A DNA stretch of 64,000 nucleotides from assembly GCA_018105865.1 (NCBI GenBank), contig CM030861.1:4452484-4516483 (forward strand), given 5' to 3'. Positions 12,401 through 23,204 of this stretch are shown piece after piece. This stretch comes from Metaphire vulgaris (Eukaryota > Annelida > Clitellata > Crassiclitellata > Megascolecidae). The notes beneath the pieces are model-generated. The model was not told where the DNA came from, ran no database searches, and worked only from the letters and a program-made list of their open reading frames with translations. Numbering within the stretch: position 1 is the stretch's first letter; each line of letters starts with the position of its first letter. The position numbers were made by a program, and so were the translations under genes.

Positions 12401-15400
12401 CGCTGCATCATCTTTATGTAGTGAATCAATATTACAAACAAGTTATAAGGAGGCGGGAGACTGGGGCTGAAATACGGGAGCTCTCTTAAAATACAGGAGA
12501 TCTGGCAACCCTACCTGTCTCTCACATGTAAGGTCTTGCAGAGTTCTTCAGTCACCCTTGCTTCAAAACAAAGAACCGTCTGGAGTTTGCTTAATGATGG
12601 TAAATGTGATGCTATTGGAGTGGAAGAATTGATCTTTTGAATTGTTATTGAACAGTTTGATTATTTAAAATTGTTGGATTGAATAAAATTGGCTTGTGCA
12701 AATGCTATTGTTGGTTTACAGCTTATTGATTATCTTGGTGTCTATAAGCCATTGCTGAACCGTATAAAAGTTGAGTATGAAGATTGCATTAACACCATTC
12801 GTGATGGTCAACATGAAGCATTTTTTCTGGCTGGAAAACTCAGTGAAATGGCAAATGCACCAATGGCACTGCAGAATTATAGAAAAAGAAAAGAAGAATT
12901 GGCAAAGAAGTAAATTATTACCTGCAATTAACTTGTGTCTTTGTTATATTTGTCTTTCTTATTACTTCCTGTTTTTTAATTAAAGCTTCACTCAATTGTG
13001 GGCTACTCTGCCATAAAATCTCAAGTATAATATGCGCTTTTAAAACTCAGAATTATCCACCTCTCTCCCTCTGACAGTGTCATCAGCAGCATTGTGCCAG
13101 ATTAGGTACTTTAAACTTGTCAGAAAAGTTGGAATGGGCATTGTTATGGTCTGATCTGCTTAGTGTTTTAGTCTCATGCATGGTGCAAGTTTTTGATGTT
13201 GTGTATGAACTGAAAATTATATTGTACTTTCTTTCTGTCAATCACTAACAGATGATGTCAGCTGTAGAGTCATGAGTATATGATGCCACTGAGTTTGTCA
13301 TGTTGGCAGTTATTTGTCAAATCGTCGGTTTATATTTCTTGTTGGCTGTCATTGCAGTTGTTTTGCAATTGATGGATAAAACTTGTCTGTTGATGATTTT
13401 AGACTATCACTCATTGAAGGTGACAATGAAAGACTTCTTGAGGAGCTAACAGAATTGAAGTCACAGAGAGCAGCAAAGGATGTTGAAGAACAGAGCTGGC
13501 CAACAGCTGTGCATACGGAAACTGAATCTGGTGGAGCAAGTAAAGCAAAGAGCAGAGGACCTGTTCCAGGTTTAATATGCTTACCTTAAACATAGAACAG
13601 ACATCCTGATTGCCTTAGAATCTAGGCACCATGGAAGTCGTTGCAAGAGGGCGACACTATCTAAAAATTGTCTGGGCTGTGAATATAGGACTTCACGCAC
13701 TGCAGGTTTTGTAGGTTTTTGGGCGGAGATTATGCCATATAGAACTGAGTTGCAGTAGTCAAGTCTACAGTTAAGGCTAAGAACACAGCTTTTTCTGTTG
13801 GATTTTGTCCATAGTGTGTTTCGCTGTTTTCCATGCTGATCTACATCTCTAATTTATTGATATTTAACAAATGCATGTGTGTTCGAGCTGATGCTTTAAA
13901 AGTGCATAATATTATAGAAATATGGTGTTACTGAGTTGTTACTATGCTGTTCACTTGATATTCAATATTGATTTGTTTTATTTGCTACTCTTTGCTTTAT
14001 AGCATTAGTTATAATCAGATGTATATTTTTGTTTAGGTTTAACAATTGAACAGGCAACAGACTGTAATCTTCTGCAGCGTGAGCTGGAAAAATTCGAGAG
14101 GGAATTTCGGGATTTGAGTTTGGGTTATCAAAATCGATATTCATCCAAGATTTTGGAGAATGAATTGAAAGAATGCTTGGCAACAGGTGTTATTAGTAAA
14201 GACCAATTAAGTGCAGAAATTGAGCACTTGAAGCAGAAGCAGTCGAAGTTAACTGTTGCTGTACAAGCTGCACAGGCATATCTTAAAATCCAACCTCCTT
14301 GTGAAACCATTGGTCTTGCTGTTGTAACTGCCCTCACAAGAAACTTCAGCAACATTGATTCAGATAAAGGTTTGTGTCTATTAAAATACTTTAAAAATTT
14401 ATCTGATTATCAATGTACCACTTCTTAGGCTTTAAGAAACTGCTTTTAACCATCTTAGCATTGGACAAATTGCCAGAATGACATATTGGAAATATTAGAT
14501 TATTTCTTAATCAAAATAACACTATTTACTAATGCCCCTTCAAAACAGGCTCTTTGGAAACAGACTCAATCGGAACAGAATCAATTGACTAAAGGTAATC
14601 ATAGACTGGTATTAATCATTAGACTAGTATCTTATTCAGTTTGTTCATTTTGCTTTATTATTTATGTTCCATTGTTATGAATTCACGTGGGTTCAATTAT
14701 TGTCAAAAGGCAGCATTTCAAAAATGGAGGTACACATTTTAAAATAGCAAATATTTGAAGGCAATCATAAGACACCTGACACTAGTAATCGTACTAATTC
14801 ATATGGTGCCAATTTTTATGACACCTTTGGGAGAAATTCATAAGAGTTCAAGCAATAAATAGGCACTATAAATTTCCTATATTATACTACCTTGATTTTT
14901 TTATGAACTAAAATGCGAATAATTTATATACGAGAAAATAATAGCTATATTAGGCATAATAGTATAAAGTATTGAATTTTGCTAATAATGTGCTATATAA
15001 ATAGGTACTACATAAATAAAAATTGCATTTTTTATTAGCAAGGTGTTCACTTACTTGTTCCAATTACTTGACTCATTGCCAGTGCCATATATTTACCACT
15101 TTGGACAATGCAAACTAGAAATTTCAAACAAATATCTTGTCTAAAAGGTTAATAGACTCAGGATTAACCCGTTACAGGGTTCGACGTCTTAAAACGCGTC
15201 GCTCGAAATCATATGCGAACGGGGTCCGATGTTTTAAAACGTCGCGCAACTGTTTTGCTCTTCCACCACGGTGTTCGCCGTTTAAAAACGTTTTCTTGAT
15301 TTTATTTGATTTCTTTTTTGGCACGGATGGATGGTAAGTACAATAAAAATGCTAAACAATGATGCAAACCACATCTTTGTAGCTTCTATATAGCCTGCAG

Positions 15401-18400
15401 ATTTCAAGATTCTCTTAAAAAAATTTCACTTCTCCGAACAACGTGTTTCTGGTGTAGAAACACCATAACTCCCCAAATTGGGTCCTATCTTCAAAATTTT
15501 TGAACTAATCTGTTCCAAAGACACCCACCTACAACTTTGCCGCTGAACCTAGGGGGTCACCACTGAAAAAAATTTTTATTGACCTTTGAACTTATTTTTG
15601 GGAGGGGTCGTATTTTGGCCTGTAGGGTGGACCCAACCCCGAAATTTCTTTTTGGCACGGATGGATGGTAAGTACAATAAAATGCTAAACAATGATGCAA
15701 ACCACATCTTTGTAGCTTCTATATAGCCTGCAAGGTAAGGTGTTTCAGATTTCATAAAAAAATTCACTTCTCTGAGCAACGTGTTTCTGGTGTAGAAACA
15801 CCATAACTCCCCCAAATTGGGTCCCATCTTCAAAATTTTTGAACTAATCTATTCCAAAGACACCCACCTACAACTTTGCCGCTGAACCTAGGGGGGTCAC
15901 CACTGAAAAATTTTTTTATTGACCTTTGAACGTATTTTTTGGGAAGGGTCATATTTTGGCCTGTAGGATGGGCCCAACCCTTAAAATTTCTTTTTTGGCA
16001 CGGATGGATGGTAAGTACAATAAAAATGCTAAACAATTATGCAAACCACATCTTTGTAGCTTCTATATAGCCTGCAAGGTAAGGTGTTTCAGATTTCAAG
16101 TAAAAAATTTCACTTCTCCGAGTTAACGTGTGCCTGGTGTAGAAACACCATAACTCCCCCAAATTGGGTCCCATCTTCAAAATTTTTGAACTAATCTGTT
16201 CCAAATACACCCACCTACAACTTTGCCGCTGAACCTAGGGGGGTCACCACTGAAAAAAATTTTTTATTGACCTTTGAACTTACTTTTTGAGAGGGGGTCA
16301 TATTTTGGTCTCTAGGGTGGGCCCAACCCCCGAAATTTCTTTTTTGGCACGAATGGATGGTAAGTACAATAAAAATGCTAAACAATGATGCAAACCACAT
16401 CTTTGTAGCTTCTATATAGCATGAAATATAGTAAGTTTAAAAAGTACATGTTCACAGTTCAAACAAACGCTTTCCCCCAAAATTAGTTACCAAAATTGGT
16501 AACGTCTTGTAAAAATTAATTCCCCCTTAAACAAGTTAATGCTTCTTATGTTGTTTTCCATCCCAGAGCGTTACTCAGGATTGACACTACGGAAGCATAG
16601 CATCTGTAAATCTATTCTATTCAGTTATTCAATCATCATTGACTTGGTCATATAATGGATTGTTTGCTTCCAACTGTCTCTCAGTCTCATTAGTCTCACT
16701 CCTTTGATGTCATCCAAATTTATTCCTTGTTCTTGATCCTCCTTCAGCATAGTCATCTTGTCTTTTGGTCCTAAAAGGTTCAATGTATCGCCTGTTTTTT
16801 TACTTGTAATCATATGCAAAATTGTACACTTTTTGCTTATCTTCATCGTCCGTCATTATTACCATGATCATCATGTCATGTACAGTACAATGCAATAGAC
16901 TATGATCATGTACAGTTTATGTATATATTGACAATTCAATGCCTGGAACAAATGGTTTTGCTGGTTTTATGCTGTTAAACAGTTAATGACGCTAATCATC
17001 AGATCATTCCAAGTACCTTGATAGAAGAAGAGGACGTCTCACACGAAAACCAAACAGAGGTCTTACTTGATTATATAGAGAAATTCAATGAATTGCTGGA
17101 AAGTGAAATGTACAGTGAGGCTGCTCTTCATGCTGCAAACAGCATCAAAGGAATTCTTCGCACCACAGAAACCATGCAACGATTTAAAGGCTAGTGGGCC
17201 AATATTTTAATCATTCAATAAATATGCTTTAATGAGCTTTTCTGACATTAGAAAATGCGTGCAAATTCGTATTGTCACTACAGGCTTATATACAATAGAC
17301 TGAATAGAACTTCATTATGACGGGCAAAATGTAAAGTCTCATTATTCCCAATAGTTGTTTTTATTGCCTGTGCCTACCAGAAATCAAGAAACTAATCCTA
17401 TTTTTCATTACACCACAGCTGTACTTGTACATTGTTATTTGGTGCCTGTTAATTTTCCATCAAATTAACACGTTGACTGCGGCCTATTAAATAACCCAGA
17501 GCTACTATTGACGAGAGTCTACGACCTCCGTGGCTTTCCAGGTCCTATACAAAATGCGTGCGATCATGCGTGAAGTGAGTGACAGCCGTTACATTATTCC
17601 CAAGGTCCGATCACGTTAGACGCCTACAGAGGAAAATATCTTGAAACAGATGCAAGTGTTTAGAGCCATTTGTTACTAGAATGACGTTCTCTTTCCTCAG
17701 ATATGCACCAATTCATACGAAAAAATGCAGGTGGTCTGTAATGTGCTCTATAACCGCGCTACGTAGACTTTGTCAGGGACTAGTAGTTATCTCAACAATG
17801 GCGATTGGATAGAACAATCAATGTCACGGATCAAGAATGAAAAGCATGGCAATTACTGTGGCAAAATGGACCCTATAGCCGATATATATTCCAGGACCTT
17901 AGTAAGGACCTCAATTATCTGGTCCAAAAACGCTGACGGCATTACGTCTATGGTGATACAAGTTATTTGGGGTATTTATATTGAAGCTGAGGCGTGGGGT
18001 TTAGAAGGTGGGCCTTTTAGAAGGCCAATCGACGTTCTTCAGTAGAATGTGGCGCTTCCGATTGGTCATTTAGTCCACCTGCTGCAATAGACGGCGCACC
18101 TATCTCAAGTGAAACCAAGACTGCTATTATAATTAGTATGGAGCGAATTGAGCTTCGTTATTGAGGCGGAGCATGAGTATATTTGTGGTTTTTTGAACAG
18201 GTGTTTATAGGACAAATATTCATACATTTTCCATAAAATTTGCTTTTCTTGATTGGTCACTCATTCTAGTAGCTAGCGGAAGCAGAATTATGACTCCAAG
18301 ATCCGTATAAGCTAAAATATTTGGCACTGAACCAAGGACGTCACCTGACGTCCCTAGCGCCCTGAGAAACCAAAATAAGGACGTCGGTTTAACCCCAAAA

Positions 18401-21400
18401 TCACATCAAAAAATTAAAAATGACTAAGACTCACTCTTCCTTAATTTAATTGATAATACCAATAATATATTAAATTCGAAAGAGTCTGGTTTAATATAAA
18501 TTTGTTTGGTTATAGAAATATCAGAGGGGAATCAATTGCCAAACAATCCTTTACTGATGTTTTGTGATGCACTGATGTCAACTGTGCCTTCATTTGAAGT
18601 TCGTCCAAATGAATTGATGTCAGAAGAATGTGTGCGCTGTGCTCTGAAAGAAAAGCGCCTGGATCTATTGACACATTGGGTATCTCAAGACAGGTGATGT
18701 TTGCCTAGCAGCCTGCACTATTTGTCTCTGCCCTTGAAAGTATGGCACCAGATAATTGTGTTCTGTAAGTGCTAGATCTAGCTTATCAGACACCATGGGC
18801 AGCTTGTAATATCTGTCTTTCTTTCTTGCTGTGCACGTAATGCTGAGTGTACCTCTCCATATCATTGATAAAGTGCTGTGTATTCTATTTCAAGGGCTGT
18901 CACGTCCATTTGCAGTTGTCTGTTCCCAGGGTTTGGTGTTTCTTGGCCTCTTTTCCCCAGTGCCTTGCTTGACAAAGCCTGTTTTGTGGTCCAGGAGAGT
19001 TTTATATCCTTACCACTTTAGATGACAATTTGTAATAGGCTGCTGATAAACGGTTTCAATTATGGTCCATGTTGTGTCATTGTGCACACAATGTTGCATC
19101 ATAGTTGTAGGATGTGTTGTATGCTGCATAAGTCATAAACATCTAGCTTTCTGTCCATAGTTCTTGGCACTGACCATGTTTTGCCTCCACATTTGAACAG
19201 TAAAGCTTCATCTTCAGTTTTAAGGAAATCTTTTTTTCATGACAGTTGTTGCTTTGTAATTCTTAAGCAAACTTCAAACTTTAAATTATGCCTTCTGTTC
19301 TGTGAGGTGCTTTGATAATAGGTTTATTTGTTTTTTAATTGAAATATTGTATGCCTCCTTACCTAACAAATATGTTACAGATAAGCAGACATCGTCCATA
19401 TGCTATGCACTTTGCAACACTTTCCTTAGTCAGGCCATTCCTGTCTGGAAAGCAGATTGCAGTGACTGTAGCCCATGCACATATGTATTTTGCCTATGTA
19501 GATTAGGTCAGATATATTGATGTTGCTTATTATAGGTTGACAGTTTCAGAGAAACTGGCTGACATGATATTCAATTTTGCCACCAAGAACAATCAGTCTA
19601 ATGTGGCTGTGTGTCTTTCACTGGCACAGAAGATATACACTGACGTTATGTCTCATGTCTCTGCAATGGTCTCCATGGTTAAACAGCAACGAGTGAAGCA
19701 GGCTCTTGAATATGCTGGAAGCAAACATTGTTCAACCGATGATCTTATTCAGGCAAGCAATCAATTGTGCATTGCTGTCATTTTGTACGTTTGAAATTTT
19801 AATCTTAATGTATTTTTTTCTGAGACATTTTTTGATTTCCTTTAATTCTTGGTCTTAGCAGTGATGGGCACTAGTTAACTAAAATAGTTATAACTATTAG
19901 TTTAACTGGAAAAATTTAGTTGAGACAATAGTTTAACTACTTTTTTCTTAACTAGTTACAGCAATAGTTTAACTACTTTTTAAAATAGTTACAACTAAAA
20001 GTTTAACTACTTTTTTGCCAACTTTTTTATTATACTGCTTATTTCTTATTGCTCTTTGTACTGAAACATGAAAATGAACTACACAAATCTTGCTGACATT
20101 GTTGTTGACCTTTCTGATCCTGATAGTTAATCACATTGTTTGATGCAAGTACTGCCTGCATTAGTCTTCAGGGCAGTTCCACGTTGGGGATGACTGGGGA
20201 TGCATCCCCACCAGCCCACCAAAAATGCATGTGTGGCATTGATGAATTTCTGAGAAAAAAGTGGTATTTATTTCTTGGTAGTACTTTGGTCTAACAGTAT
20301 ACTTACTGACTAACTACAGTTCATTTTGCACTATGACTCTGTACAACCAGACTAAAATCGCTTTTATGCATTGCCAATTCTCAACATTATATTTTATAAA
20401 CCAGATCTACAGATTTCTTCTAAGCCGTTTGCATATAATTTCTTTGACAATTGGCGGGATCTTCCTAGAAATTCATTGTATCCCCCACCGAGAGTTCTTG
20501 CAACCGCCACTGTAAGCCTTCATAAATTACGGCGAGTTCTTTTTGTTACATTGAAAGGAATCGAATAATACAAAATTTACAGAAAAGTTGCAAAATAGTT
20601 GGAAATAGTTTAACTACCTTAAAAAAGTTTAGTTAAACTTTTTTTGGAAAATTTTAACTAATAGTTAAAATAATAGTTTAACTACAAATATTTAGTTAAA
20701 AATAAAGTTTAGTTTAACTACTTTTTTTCCAACTAGTGCCCATCACTGGGTCTTAGGATGTCTGAAAGCCAGTGCCTATTCACCTATTTACCAAAACATT
20801 ATAACACATGCCTTATAAATTGCAATAAATGTGATTATATGAACTATAAACATGCATACAGATGTTGCATAGTGAATGAACTGGTTTGAAAAGATACGTT
20901 TGATTTAGATTTTTAGTTCATCTACCTTATGTTGTGGTCTTAGGCACTTTAAAAAATCCTTTTGGATATGCACTTTTGAGTTAAAGTTGCAGGGGAAATT
21001 GTCATAGTGAGTTTGAAAATTGTCATAGTGAGTTTGAAAATTGTCATAGGGAGTTTGAAAATTTTAGTGAGTTTGAAAATTTTATAATTAATTTCAAAAT
21101 ATAATTAATTCCAAAAATAAATCATTATGACATTTTCCCTATTCCATCAGTACTTAGGGTGATGAATGATTTAATATTTTACACACCAGTAAATAAAACT
21201 CGTGACAACTTGGTGTCATCATGGGACAATCATACTTATTGCTGTGATCTTATGTATTACGGTATATTACTTTGTGCCTGTCAGAATTCTTTAAAGCCAT
21301 GTTTGGACAGTTCTGATGTATGGATCAGAAACATGGACGTTGACAAAAACAGCAGAAAGAAAACTGGAAACTGCAGAGATGTAATTTTTCAGACATATAC

Positions 21401-23123
21401 AAAAAATTTCATGGACAAAAATAACCAATGAGGAAGTACTAAGTAGAGCTGTACCGATTGCACATTTTGCCGATTGTTCCGATTACCGATTGTTCCGATT
21501 GTTAAACAACCGATTGTTTTACCGATACCGATTATCTATCGAATTATCTAAATCGGGCGTTTTCTAATGATTATGCAATCAAATTTGCCATAAAGGTGTA
21601 GCGTATATGCACTTGTCTTCTATATGCAGGTTCAATTCGAGCTTTGCCAAAAGACTCAATGCATAATGTGTGCTTAATCATTAATGAATAATGATTTTGC
21701 TATCAATACTTATTATGTCAAATTTTAAATTTCTATGTTCACACTGTAATTTATAACCGATTGTTCAAATTATCCTAATAATCGGCCAGAATACAAATGT
21801 TACCGATTAATCGGTATCGGCACCGGACTTGCGGCCGATTACCGATTGTTCCGATTGTCCTAATAATCGGTCCGATTATGAATGTTGCCGATTAATCGGT
21901 ACAGCTCTAGTACTAAGAGCCTTTGATGTAAAAAGAAAATTGCTAGTTATAAGGAAGCAACAGTTGGAATTTTTCAGACATCTAATAAGAAAGGATGAAT
22001 TGGAAAATCTAGCCATAACAGGAAAAATAAAGGGGAAAAGAGCAAGAGGAAGACAAAGAATAAAGTATGCAGAGAATCTAAGAGAAGCAACAAGAACTAA
22101 AGACAACATTGAACTGATGAGGAGAGCCAGAAACAGAGAAGAGTGAAAATATATGGTCGCCAACGTAACAATACATGGTACATGAAGAAGAAGATGCCTG
22201 ACTAGATGTTTTTCTTATTTCTCAAACCTTTATCTATTTGAAATTCATGGCTGGTTGAAATATATGACTGCATTATTCTGAAATCATCAAAAAGTAGCAA
22301 AAGATTAAAACAGTACTTTTTATGATATTTTGACAGATTTTTCAAACAAGAGTACATGCCTTTAACTTTTAGTTTTGTGCTGATTTGGTCTGATTTAAAG
22401 TAAATTAAATTTAAATTAAAGGTATAATTTATTGTGTTAATGTAGTCTGATTTAAATTAAAGCTATAATGTCTTTATTTTTTAAAGGTTTTGAGGCGATG
22501 TCCTGACTTGCAGTTGTCTGGCGCTTTGTACGGATTCAGAAATTTAAATAATCCTGCATTAAAATGGAGATTGCCGCTTGGAGTTATATTAACTGCACTT
22601 TTCAATAGTCCCTCTCCTGAAAATGGCCTTATTTTTCTGGAAGATGTGTACTCGTGTGAATTGAAGAGTAGGTCTTCAGATTTTCATTGGACTAATGATG
22701 TATTTTGCAAGACAGAAGTCACCTTATGAAATAGTTAGAGAGATACAATGCATGCCACAATTATATCTGCAAACAAATTACAAAATGAATTTTATTTGAA
22801 AGTTATTTTGCTGCTATAAATCAATTTTGACATATTTTTTCAACATATGGAATACACATTAAGGTACCATAAGTTTGTAGTTTAATAACTTGTATTCTGA
22901 GAAAATGCAGGAATACTTACATGCATATATATATAATTATATATATATATTATATATACATATATATATACTGTTATATATATGTATATATATACATATA
23001 TATATACTGTATAAGTAAAAGTTACATGTACACATTGAATAACAGAAACAGTATTACAATATAATTTGTAAAATTCGAATATGCCATGTGTGTGTATAAT
23101 TATATACAGTGTGTATACCTGTA

Positions 23124-23204
<81 letters not shown>

